Position numbers and translations under genes: made by a program. Below the pieces are notes generated by a model that saw only the letters and a list, made by a program, of their open reading frames with translations, searched no databases and had not been told where the DNA came from. From Malania oleifera (taxonomy: Eukaryota > Streptophyta > Magnoliopsida > Santalales > Ximeniaceae), in contig NC_080419.1 in assembly GCF_029873635.1 (NCBI RefSeq), positions 70,675,597-70,739,596 on the forward strand: a DNA stretch of 64,000 nt, given 5' to 3'. Positions 24,250-36,600 of the stretch are shown piece by piece. Each line of letters starts with the position of its first letter. Within the stretch, counting starts at the first letter, position 1.

Positions 24250-25560
24250 ATGATGCTAAATTCTCACCATTGAATGTCAAGAAGAAAATTAAGTAAAAAG
24301 GGTACAGTTGACAGGATGAGGGCATTTCATGCCGAGGCATTCTTGTTCAATGTGACCAACACTGAAACTGTTAGAGATGATATACCAAAATGGAGCGTTG
24401 GGAAGCTGAATTTAGATGTATTTCTGTAGCGAAATAAGTTCCCATTTGTAAACAGATTTTTCTCTTTAGAAGAAAAATCAGCAAGGTTTGTTCTATTAAT
24501 GAGAATATAATCTGAACAAGGACAGCGGACTGCAAAGGTAACATAAACACATTAAAAGAGGACGGAAATGGCAGTCTGTCTGGGTTGAATGGCTGGGTTG
24601 AAATCATATGGTTTGCAGAATAGGCAAGAAAATGAATTAAATTTGAATAAAAAAATGATGAAATTAGTTGATAAAATTGATTTCTTTCGTCTTATTTTAT
24701 TTTATTTTTATGCACTACACGGGCATTTAGTGTCGGGGAAAATGCTTCTATGGTCAATGGAGAGAGGATTCTTTTTCGATAAGCAACTCATTTGGTTCAA
24801 CAAAATAACTATTTATTGGAAAAAATTTTGAGAATTAAGGGAATAGTTATTCTTTATATCTTCTTAATTATTTCATTCAACATGTAATGAGAAAGGGGTA
24901 GGCATTATGATGATGAGATTTGAGAATAGTTATTCCCCATATCATGGATTGATAAAATGTTTCACATTATTTGCTTTATAATAACATAATTTTTTTATAT
25001 AATTAACTTATTAAAATTAATTTATTCTTAGGGATAGGTATTATGCAAACCAATTGTAATCATAAGGTTTGATTTGTAGATTAGGCGGATATTAAAAGAA
25101 AAAAAGAGACAGAAAAAAGAGGTGATGGTTAATTCTTTTTCAATTACTTGTTATTTTCATCAATATGAAATATGAAAGGAATATGCATTTTTATAATGAA
25201 GATTGAAAATAGGTATTTTTTTAAAATATATACTTTCTATTATGAATTCCATTAAAAAAAATTTTAGATTGTCATTTGCTTTATTATACAGCACCACTTC
25301 ATGAATTTAAGAATATGACACCATTTTTTGAGTTTTTAAAAAACTATCAAAAAATTCCTAAAAAATTTGATTTTATGGACGAATCTTTTGTTGGTGAAAA
25401 TGGTTTTTATCTTAACATAACTATATTTTTATCTTTTTATTCAATTGTTATAAGATAAATTAGAAAAATCATATTAATTTAATGAATTGAGTTAGAGAAA
25501 TTGTTAGTTAAGTACAATATTTTGAAAATTGAATTGGTAAGTGAATTGAGTACTTGAGTA
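24250..25560. other. AT-rich intergenic DNA, no gene seen
   Basis: No conserved coding sequence is visible. Short repeats such as GAATAGTTATTC (24840-24930) hint at old MITE sequence. Confidence 0.4.
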
Positions 25561-26292
25561 GTTCTCGAGTCAACTAATCTAACTAGTCTGAATGATTTAA
25601 GTTTAACTAATTAACACGAGTATGATAACATAATTAACACAATTATGATAACAAACCAATTGGTGTATTCCCAAGAGTAGGTGAATTGGGTATTTAAAAA
25701 TTTATGTATAGATTCAATTCAATTCGCAATTAGTATAACTCAACCTAGGGTTTGTCTAATCAAATACCAAACCTAACAATATAAGACTGAGCAGATAAAT
25801 AAAATAGATACGACAGGCTCAGTATTTCTCAATCATTCACAATAATAAAAACATACACATTCAAGTGCAGAAAAATAAATTGTAAAAATTAAAATCAAGC
25901 ACAAGAAATGTTATCGGGGTTTAGCCAAACTTGCCTACGTCCCCACTTCAAGTGAACAAGGAAGAAGATTCCACTAAAACTCACTTAACGGGTAGAACGA
26001 CACTTAATACAACGTCCTTACAAGCTGGTGCACCTAATTCTCATAATCAGGTCTGAACCAATCTGATGCTCTCCTAATTGGGTCTGAGTAAATTCGGGAC
26101 TTTTCACTGAGCAAGTCTCCCTCTTTCGACCACACGTTGGTAATACAACAAATAATATTTTGTGTACAAATAAATGCTTCTAACACAAGTAGAATTTACA
26201 ACAATTAAGCACAGTATAATTAATGCACTCAAATATGATAGAAAATTAATGCTCAAGTGAGATTTGGTTAAACAGTATATCAACTCACAACA

Positions 26293-26374
<82 letters not shown>
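26293..26374. repeat. compound (AT)n(GT)n microsatellite
   Basis: About 42 bp of AT followed by about 40 bp of GT. The long HTHTHT/IYIYIY reading frame across it is an artefact. Confidence 0.95.
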
Positions 26375-26377
<3 letters not shown>

Positions 26378-27049
26378 AGTGAGTGAGATCCTTGTTCTTT
26401 GATTCTAGAAGGTATATTCACAATATGAATAATCAAAGAATCTAAACAACCCAAATCAAATATCTCAAAGATATTTTTAAATGACAACCACAATAAATAT
26501 CTTGGGTTAAAAGTAGCAAAGAAAATATCAAAGATGATATGCAAGTTTTCAAGTCTTGCAATTAGGATGCCAAGACTCAGAAGTAAAGAAATGATTTTCC
26601 CAATCAATATTTGTATATGAAATACTATGGGAATAATCACACTAGTAAAACTCTCAAAGAAGATTTTATCAAATATGTATTTGTGTGAGTATATGCCAAG
26701 GGAAATGATGTAAGATAACACACACAATTACAACAATCAATTTCCCTACAACTTGTAATTAATTTGCAAGTGAGGAGTTTAATAAAATGATACTCTCTAT
26801 TTCAAAATGGTTTTAGCAAAGAATATGAGAGAGAGTATGAAAAATTAGGCTTAAAAAAATGGAGTATGGGCAAATAAGAGTATAAAAAATTTGAGAGGAT
26901 TTTTGTTAATTAATTTGCTAATCCCCTGCTAATCAAAACAAATGAGGGGTATATATAGAATACCTTCAAAAAATAGCCGTTGGGGACACATTAGATATTT
27001 TGAAAAATTTTAATTAAATTTTTAACCCTAATTACCGTAGTTAATTTTC

Positions 27050-27600
27050 ATGAACCCGAGACGTTCAGTCGCCCGATTCATAGGGTCGGTCACCCGAATA
27101 GATACAAAGCTCATATTGGCTTCGGTTGGCTGAGAACAGGACCGGTCAGCCAAGCCAGGGCGAAAAACCAAACCTTCGTAAGTTCGGTCGCTCGATCTAG
27201 GATTTGGTCTATCGGTTCTTTCTATTCGGTCGCCCGAGGTGATTTTGACCTAGAGGTTTGGTCGATCGGGGCTGGTAAAAAGAGACAGCTCTAAGGTTCA
27301 GTCGACCATGGATATTTAGTTCTAATATGGGACCGTCGCCTGAGCTAAGTCAAAGAATTGACTTTTTACCAATTCAGTCAATCGTGGCATTTATAACACC
27401 CTCTGGTCGGTCGCCTGAAGATCTTTCAAAGTTAAATTAGGTCCTGATTTTGATTAGAAAGACACCCTTGTTCACATGGGTATTACTTTTGAATTTAAAT
27501 AGGATTTTTCATGAAGTGTGGGGACCTAAAGTCAGTTTAAGGCCTAAGCTTTTAAATTAAGCCCAAAAAATCTGGCGTCGGTCAACTGAAATCTTTATTA
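27050..27600. repeat. cluster of degenerate CGGTCGCCCGA motifs
   Basis: About ten variants of TTCGGTCGCCCGA occur in 550 bp. The motif is nearly self-complementary. Related clusters are known inside plant LTRs. Confidence 0.55.
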
Positions 27601-27639
27601 AATCCATTTTGGCCCTTGAACTGTTTAAACCCTGCGTGA

Positions 27640-30110
27640 ATAAACTGTGGCATTTTATCTTAAGGGTATTGGTTCTTATGGTGAATCTATGGTCATTGAG
27701 CATTCATACCTATCATGGATGCAGAGCATTATTACAGACCATTTAGATTATTACATACATAAAGATTAAATGCAATATGAATAAAGATGAACGTGTCTTC
27801 TTTGCTCTTCATATTCCCCATGGAATACGCTAGGAGTATGTGCTCTTTAAGTTCCTTCTGACTTTCATTCCCTTTATCACATGTGCATGTTAATATATAG
27901 ACATGTTCAAACACTAAATGCATACATGAGATACATGTGCTTTGTCAGCATCAAAACAAGGACCGGACTCAAAAAGTCAACACTAAACAATCTCAATAAA
28001 TCTCTCAACAGCTTCAAAATCATATGATTGTGAATATCTCTAATCAGTTGTAATGCTTTCATTTGTGACATCAAAGCTTCCATCTTCTTCTCCTCACGTG
28101 CTTATCATGAAAGAATTCAAAACATAATTTAAGTTATGGATCAAATAATATAAATAGATCTTATTAATTAGCATCTCAAAAGTTACAAGTTACCAAATTG
28201 AAGAAAAATTTACAAGTAATTTATTCAACACTACAAGTTTAAACAAAAACAGCATGCCTAAGTCCTACTATGTGGGATTGGCTACATAATTTATTTTCAA
28301 AGATAAATAGAAGTGCTAGTGCAGTAGTGTTTAAATAAAATCAAATAGAGCAAGACGATACTATATGCCAGAGATAATATCTAAGATGCTTCCTAGAACA
28401 CTTTGGAGATCAATACCATCAGGTCAATGATAAAAAAACGCAAGGATGTTTAGGAGCTAGTGAGGAGATTGAGGTCAATACCACTTGCACTAGAATTCAA
28501 AATTCATCTTTGCTCGTCGCCAAATACTTTGGCATGACAAAGGAGAAAAGTTCAAGGTGATTAGCAGTCTAGAATCCATTACAGATGCAATCCGTGATAG
28601 TTTTGAGGTGAAGATGACATTGACTGATCAAGAGGGGAGGCTCAATGGCTACAAGATCTGTATATCCTCTCCAAGCTACTAGGAGAATTAGATTATGGTT
28701 CTTTTATGTTTTATTTCCTTGGCTAAGTCCTAAGCATTGGCCAAATTTAAATAAACCTAAATAAAACCTAGTCTTCACTTCAAATCACTTCCCATCCTTT
28801 CCTAGGTGATGCTTGTTGTGCATTTCACCTTGGCGATTTTTTTGCAAATAATTTGCCTTACATCAAGATAATCAACCTGATGCTAGGAAAGGTTGTCTTA
28901 CGCAATGCTCATCATGTGCTTTGCTTGGGGATCTTTGTGTAAGCGTATAGATGAATGCCATGAAGAATGTATTACCTCTCCTAGGTAGAATAGTTGTCTC
29001 AAATTATTTGTCAACAATAATTCTAGAATATTGAACCCCAAACAAGTTTTGACTGACTAAGAGTGGAGGATTAAAAAGGATCACCTAATATCGAATTTAG
29101 GCTAAGCCAATGGTCCTTGCCTAGATCAATTTTTTTGTTGAACTTGCTAATCTCCAAATCGAGTTTGAGCTTATCTTCATTCATAAAATCATCTTTTCAT
29201 TCATCATTGGAAAGGTTTAAGTCTTCGAAAACACATGTATTTTAAATTTTTTTTTTTTTTTTTTATACTTGGCCGAATAAGAATCTTTCTCCGTTGCATT
29301 GTAATTGGCCACTAAGAATTCTTTGTGATGTTGGCTGATGGCAGCTTGATCTCTTCATCTTCTTCTATACAATTGGCCAATAAATCACTCGCATGTTTCT
29401 TATAGCCGATAGTATCTAGGAAAATATTTGGTTGCCCCTTTATGTTGTTTAGTTTGGTTGAAGTCATCATGAATGAAACGACCATGTAGCGATTGTGGGG
29501 TGAATGGAATTTACCCCCAACGTCCTCTTGCAAAAGAATATGCTCGTCAAATCCATTATTACAGCTATAGGTAATGGTTCAGATGAACCCATAGGATAAT
29601 GATGGGTGAATGGGCAGTAAAGGCTTTCATAGGCATTTCTTTTGTGAATCTTGACTTCCCCACCATATCTCTTCGCACGCTCTCCATCTATGATCTCATC
29701 TCTATTTTTGGACCATCCATGATTATTTTCATCACGGTTGTCACCCATGAGAAGTATATGTAACTACTCAAACACTTTTTACTAGCAATTTTTTGTCGAA
29801 TCATCACCAAGTTAGCATCGACAAGCCTGATTGGCTCTCGCAACATAATAGCCTTACCTTACCCCTTAGGTAACTAATGACATAAAAGGTCCCACATAAG
29901 TATACAAAAAAATGTTTAATAAAAAATAAAGCACCTTTTAAGAGATGGTGAATATTTAGATGAGTAGATGGTGGAATGGTTGTCAATCGACTCATTATGT
30001 CGAAAGTGTAAGGATGGCGACAGTAAGAATTGTAGAAATTGTAAAAATCATAGGAATGAGAAAAGAGAGAGCTGGAAAGGCTTATACTAGAAGATGTAAG
30101 AAAGGATAGA
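27640..30110. other. intergenic repeat-like DNA, unassigned
   Basis: Short open frames on the minus strand (29312-29995) do not match a family I recognise. The context suggests retroelement debris. No host gene can be supported. Confidence 0.35.
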
Positions 30111-30136
30111 GATGGAAAAGAATAAGGGGAGAAGAA

Positions 30137-30137
<1 letters not shown>

Positions 30138-30203
<66 letters not shown>
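30138..30203. repeat. compound (GT)n(GA)n microsatellite
   Basis: About 24 bp of GT followed by about 42 bp of GA. Confidence 0.95.
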
Positions 30204-30206
<3 letters not shown>

Positions 30207-33200
30207 GAGGGATAAAAGGAATTGGATTCTGTTTAGCATTGAGCTATTGCATGATGTTTGTTGAGTTGAGTTAGAGATCCATTTACAATATTTATGCCCT
30301 TCTTAGGTCAAACCTACCTCAATTCTACAATTACTAGTATAAATTTAAAATAATAAATAATAATAGAGAAATTTTATAAAACATTTCAAGCTTAATCATA
30401 AATTGAAATAGTTTTATAACATTAGAGGTCCAATTTATTATAGTTGACATGCTTGCCCAATGCTTATCTTCCTTGTCATCTAATGATGGGCAACCTTAGT
30501 CTGATGACTTAGGAGGCCATCATCACCAAATATGATAGGCAAACTTCGCCAAATGACGAATGTGACTATCATGCCTAAGGACTACTTGTTCTTTGTCACC
30601 TAGAGTGGTTACTTACAACTTCTGTATTACCTTAATAAAAAGCAATTCCATCTTCTAGGCGATTTGAGCCTTGCTTGTAGTATTTGACTTACATCTATTC
30701 TAAACGATTCTCCACTTAGTCACTTGGGTGACTAGGAAACACATGATTCACTTTGCCTAGATGACATTTTTTTAAGGCAACTATTTTGGCTAAATGATCA
30801 CCGTCACATTCCGAGAAGGTGCACAATGATGATACAATCAATACGATTATTGAAGGATTATGTGTGCTAATATTTTATAAGATTAGAAGATATTTCAAAT
30901 TGTATTGACTTTGAACTTCATTTTCTTAGAAATGAAAATATTTGTCTTGTAACATAATTCTCCTTGCTACCTATGCAAGCATGTTTTGCCTCTTGATACT
31001 CCAAGCTCCAAAATTTGAATCTAAAATTGTTTTGTATTATCTTAGTGATTGGTAGTCCAGTAATTCTTTTCTTTTTGCGTTTATAAATAGGTTGCCTTTA
31101 GAGATATAATATGAATAAAAGTACAAAAATATATACATTGGGATATATAGAGAGAACTCTTATGCTACTTATAGAGGAGTTGAATAAAGAGATATTTTTT
31201 GACGAAGAAAAAAGAAAAGGGAGCAACACTCAACACCCAAAACCTTATACAAAATCCTTGAAATTGATTTAAAAGGGCAAAAATTGTGCTAAATTTTCTT
31301 AAAAGAACCAAGAGCCACTTTTTTAATTTTTGTGCTATAATTTTTTATTATATCGAGCAGTATATTGTGTTGTATTGTTTTATGTTATTTTTAACTCTAT
31401 ATTTTTAAAGTTATGTTGATTCTACTTAAGTATCTATCCAATTTTAGGAGATGGAGTCCTAGTGTTAGCGGCTTTCCATCTTAGCTAGGTTTCCATTCGA
31501 GGTTTCACCATGTTGTCCAAGTGCTTTCTAAGCATGACTTCATTGAAAGCTTTCTAGCCAAGTGATTCTTGTTTGGACAGGTTGTTTGTGTGCTTTCTAA
31601 AACTATTTCTAGGAGTGAATTTTCAAGTTGTTACTTGTTCATGTGACTTGATTGAGTGTTTGTTTGCATAAATAGTTTTTGCAAATCATCCTTGTCATTA
31701 TACTTGAAAAGTAAAGTTCGGTCATTTCGCCCCACTGTTGGTAGTCATATTACCAAACCAATACTATCAAGTTGAATACATATTCATTAGCATAGCAATC
31801 GAGATAGAACTGGGAAAAATAGGCGAGTTAGCTCGAATAAAGATCAATCAATTAATATAAATTTTAATTTTTTTAGCATTCACATTCTACACACAAAAGG
31901 ATTAACATTCTTTTATAATTTTAATTTGTGAAATATGAAATTTGAAATTTTAGTGTACATTTTTTAGCACCATGTTTGACTGGTTATTTAAATTTAAATA
32001 TATTGAAGTATATTTTATTTATTTTCTGATGTGTTTAGTCATTTCATTTATATGCAAATCACACGTAACAAACATTTTGTAGCATTATTAATAAGCATTT
32101 TGCGATTTATTAGTAATTTTAAATTTTTTCATATATTTAAAAAAATTTTTAAAATAATAATATAATTACATTGTCATATATCAGTTAGTTTGCCCAAATC
32201 GATCAAACTAATTAGCAGTCAAAGGGGAGCGGATTGGTCTTCAATTCACTTACCAAGTCGACTTTCAAGACATTATAGACTAATTGAAATTTTTAATTTA
32301 TTAAATTGATATTATTTTTTTACAATTGAGTAAGAGCAAAAAGTATGATTTTTGAAGGGTAAAATTCTTTTCTTTTACAAACATAATAGTTGACAAGTGA
32401 TTCATTTTGTCAATGAAATTAAATTTTAGGATTTTTTTTTTGTAAGTTCTCTAAAACTCAAAAGAGGTAGTCTCATATTTAGAAAACTCAAAGGTTGTTG
32501 ATTTTAACTTTAATAATAACATATTTTCAAATATAAACTATCAAATTCTTCTAAATGAAACATAACCTTGTTCTCCATCCCTTTCCTGCTCCGAGCCTAA
32601 ATCACCCTATTGTACAGAATTTTGTCCTTGTTCTCCCCTCATATACAAAAATTGAACAAATAATATTTTTTTCAGAGGGCAGAGAGATGAAATCTTGATT
32701 CCTCTTTATTTTCTTTTCCTTTTTTCTTTCCTCCAAGATCTTTGATTCATATGGCCCTAAATTGCATGTTTGAATTTTCATTATAACAAATGGAAGTCAG
32801 CATTTTAATTGCAACTTTCAATAAAAAACAGGTATTCTGTTGTGTAGCTAACTGGTCGCAAATTTTCATTTAACTGCCTAAATTCACATAATTTGCAAAT
32901 CCAGGCCTAACCCAAAATCCCAAACACAACTGATGGACTCCACTGGGGCTCATGGTTGAATTTGGCAAATGCCAGCCACCTCAAATATGCTGGGTTGCTC
33001 AAATCTGATCGTATTTCCAAGTTGAGGAAACAATAGAGAAAATGCCCATCAATTTTCCAGTAGTGAGAGACAAACATCATAATTTTCCCTATGCAATTGC
33101 TCCGGCATCCCAGAGCCAGCCATTCAGCTAAAAGCTACCATATAAACAAGTCGTGGTTACAGATTCGTCATCACCAACATATCGGATAAAAGTTGACTCG

Positions 33201-33392
33201 CATCAATCATGTACATATTGAAATCTCACAATTATACCCACTCATCAGGTCGCCACATTGTTTTGATGTATACATGAAAAAGGAAAATAGAAAAAATCCA
33301 CCGACATTCTTGACTTCAAATATTTTCTGTTGAGTATGCAAATAAAGAATACCAGGATAGACCTGGATGGGAAAATAAGGGGTTGGGGAAGG
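30204..33392. other. AT-rich intergenic DNA and EPSIN1 downstream region
   Basis: No coding sequence was recognised. 30400-30800 has repeated motifs around CACCTAG and GACTAGG, resembling LTR sequence. The last few hundred bases before 33393 should include the EPSIN1 3' UTR. Confidence 0.4.
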
Positions 33393-33631
33393 TTATTTTT
33401 TCAAGCCACTAAATGAATTTTGTTGGCTGCTGAAGTTAGAAAAGATATCATCTCCTCCAGTTGCTGTTGATGGAAACGCAGACCTACCAGGACCAGACAG
33501 AGACCCAGCAAGACCAGATCCTGCACCCATGGCTCTTCCCATGAACATTGTGGCAGGTACCTTCTCTCTTTCATCTGATCCATCACTCAATCCACCCACC
33601 ACACCAACATCTGCTAGGGACACCTTCTTGG
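33393..33631 (-). CDS. EPSIN1: EPSIN1 exon 11 and stop
   Basis: Starts [17 protein letters not shown], continues with a Gly/Ser-rich tail and ends FSGLKK then TAA at 33395-33393. Confidence 0.94.
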
Positions 33632-36600
33632 CTGAAATTTAGTTCAATTGACAGAATTGAAAAAAAAAAAAAAAAAACTTTAAAAATTTTCAAATAATAA
33701 TAAGAAAAATGCTAGCTTGTCCTCCAATTTTCCAAATTAGTAAAGTTGGAAAACATCTTTTTTTATTGTTTTCTAGATTTCTGTTATATAATTTTTGGAA
33801 AATTGTAAACAAGGCGTGATTTTGTGGTCATTTAGAAATCTAGAAACTAAAACAAAGTGTTTTCTGCAACTAAACAAATCCTTTGATTTCTGACTTTTTA
33901 ATACAGATATCAGAAAATTGAAAAATAAGATGGCATTTTTACAATCCTTTAGAAAACTTAAAATGGAAAAGAAAACTATTTTCCACTACTAAACAGGCAC
34001 TTAAAAGCTACAAATCCATATAAAGTAAATAAATTGTGAAAGATAAACTTACGGGCAGATATATTCAGATCAATCAGTCCACGGCTTAGCGAATCTGCCC
34101 AAATTCCAGATTTCACCTGGAAAGTATCCTTCTTGTTTGAAGGCTTTAATTCTGCTGAAGAAGTTCCATTCAAGTTCTTGAGGCTGCCATTATTAATGGG
34201 TTTTTCTGTGGGTTCTCCAGTTACTGAATCAGCATGAGAAGTGAATGCACCAAAAAGGTCAGACCCATCAAAACTGTTTAACGGAACTGCAGCAAATGGA
34301 TCAACTGTATTGGTGTTTTTTGGATCAGAATTGGGTGACTTGGTTTCGGGGTGTGCAACTGGAACAGGGGGAGCAAAGAAGTCAATTGTTACAGAAGCTG
34401 GAGATGAGGAAGCAGGTTGGGATGCAAATAGATCAACTTTTGTCTGCACAAACAACCAAGATAAAACTTCAGAAGATAATCCTTCCAAGAACAATTAATA
34501 AGCATCACAACTTAACCACAATCTTTCTCTTTGTTTTAGGCTATGGCAAACATTCTATAGACATAATGTCATTTTTCCAGTGTTTTTCAATTCACAGGCC
34601 ATGAAGAGGATACATACAAATCAAGAAGTTAAGAGTAATTGTAATATCACTATATTTCCCAAGAGACAACATGAAATGTTAAGGGTATGATAGGACATTC
34701 CATAGAATATACATACTTGCACATGCACATGCGCACAGAGACACAAATACACATGCACCCCAGACGCATGCACTTTCTTGTTGAGGTTTAAAATGTAGAA
34801 TCTGAAGATATTCTTTTTTTTATATATATATAGAAAAAGAAAATTTATTAAGAGGAGAGACAGAGACAATAAGAGTACAAATAGGAGAATAAATTATTAT
34901 CCCAAGGGAGACAGAAGAAAGGCAACAATGACAAGCATTAAGTCCCACTAAGTGTGGTCGGTTACATGAATCATTTTCTGCCAAGTCACCCCATTGAGAG
35001 CATTTTCCTCCACTAGCTTAAGAGCTATCAAATCCTTCCACACTAACTCATTCCAAGATATTTTAAGAGCTATTGAAGAGAATAAAGGTGAGGAGAAAAA
35101 AGAATAATAAAAACACAAGAAGAAACTCAAGCTAACAAAGCATCCTACTCCACCGAAAATCAGACAAGTGAATCCTGTTAAAGCAACTGGATGAATAAGC
35201 CCACTGAGAAGCAAGGAAAATGATTTTGTCCCAATAAAAGGCATAAAGTTATCACCAAGAAAAAGATTGTTCCTATTAAACCAGATGCCCCAACACCACA
35301 TAGGCCACAGAGAAAACCACAATCTGCTTGCACCCTTCACCTCTTAAAGCCAAGAGAATCAACAAAAATAGACTCAAAATAGCACCAGCACACCCCAACA
35401 CTTGTAAAATTAAGTACATAACATTTTGAATAGGTTGCATGTTGTTGAAAAATCCAAGAACATATGTGAATGTTAACTCACCATTATCATAGCACATCAC
35501 CCAAATAGAGAAAGACCTGTAGAAGTGAGTAAACAGAATTCCATACTCGATCTCATAGATACATATAGAATTCTGTGGAAAGCCATATTTGATGAAAGTC
35601 GTATGTACGAGCTGATTGTTGCCATTAATTCTATTAAAATTGTCAACCAAACAAAAGCCTTGACCTTGAGAGGCAACATTGGCTTTCAAAATACAATTAA
35701 TGAGTGAAAAAGAAGTGCAAGAACAAATAAGATGGGAATGAAAGGATTGATGAAAACCACTATAGAACCATTCAAGGCCCAAATCTCAAAATCCCTTTTG
35801 GAAAAAGGCAGGGAAGAGTTGTTGGACTGAGTAACAACATAGAATTCCCAATCATAGAAAGTTCTGGGACCAGAAGTCCCATGAGATACATTCCCCATCA
35901 AGAACCAAGCAAGAATAGGTGCATTTGTAGTCATAAGGCAAAAATGATAAGGGAAAGTAATGAAAAATTGTTGCTCTCAAACCATAATTCCTCCTAGAAT
36001 AAAACCTAAAAACCATCTCACTTTCTTTTGTCCTTGATAAAAGAAAAGAACAAGAATGAAATCTGCAAAATTAATTTCCAAAGGCTTCCATGGGAAACTA
36101 TTGCCACAATTAGCATCCAATCCATTCTCCTGCCAACCAAATTTACTCTTGATCACCTTATGCCAAAGACAATAAGTTTCTAATGGGAAACATCATAATG
36201 GCTTCACCACTAGAGCAATGTTCTTACACACCAATTCACCAAGACCCACCTCCCTTCAGCCTTGGACCTACAAATCATCTCCCAACTCACTAAATGATCC
36301 CCCTCAAACCAACACCAGGCCAAAGAAAACCCCTCATAACAGGCTCCAACTTGGCTGCTGGGTAACAGAAATCTAAAATAAAAGACAAATGTTTATTTGG
36401 TTGTCCATGCCCAATTTTGATTAAAGAGAGGCTTTAACCAAAGTCATTCAGCCATCCAAAGAAAAAATAACTCCCTTCCAAATATCAAGCCATACAGATG
36501 CGTATACAAAAGCAAAAACGTAAATGAATGTAAGGACATTCTGAGCTTATGAGTTATATTTGCATTCAATTTCCTTCAGAAGTTGTTAATCAAAATAAGA

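Larger units (their letters stand above)
25560..27640 (-). repeat. LTR-like sequence of a copia-type retroelement
   Basis: The minus strand shows GTCCCCAACGGCTA followed by a TATA-like CTATATATACCCC (about 26945-26995), a promoter layout common in long copia LTRs. The plus strand at 25670-25700 has CCCAAGAGTAGGTGAATTGG. No gag or pol was recognised. The limits are approximate. Confidence 0.45.

Noticed and set aside
26104..26727. Longest single open frame in the window (207 codons, minus)
   Set aside because: Its middle is the translated AT/GT microsatellite (HTHTHT, IYIYIY), the rest is low-complexity and unconserved, and it lies in LTR-like DNA.
30404..30800. CRISPR-like or regularly spaced repeats
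   Set aside because: The CACCTAG/GACTAGG-type motifs are irregularly spaced and degenerate, in plant LTR-like sequence. There is no repeat-spacer structure.
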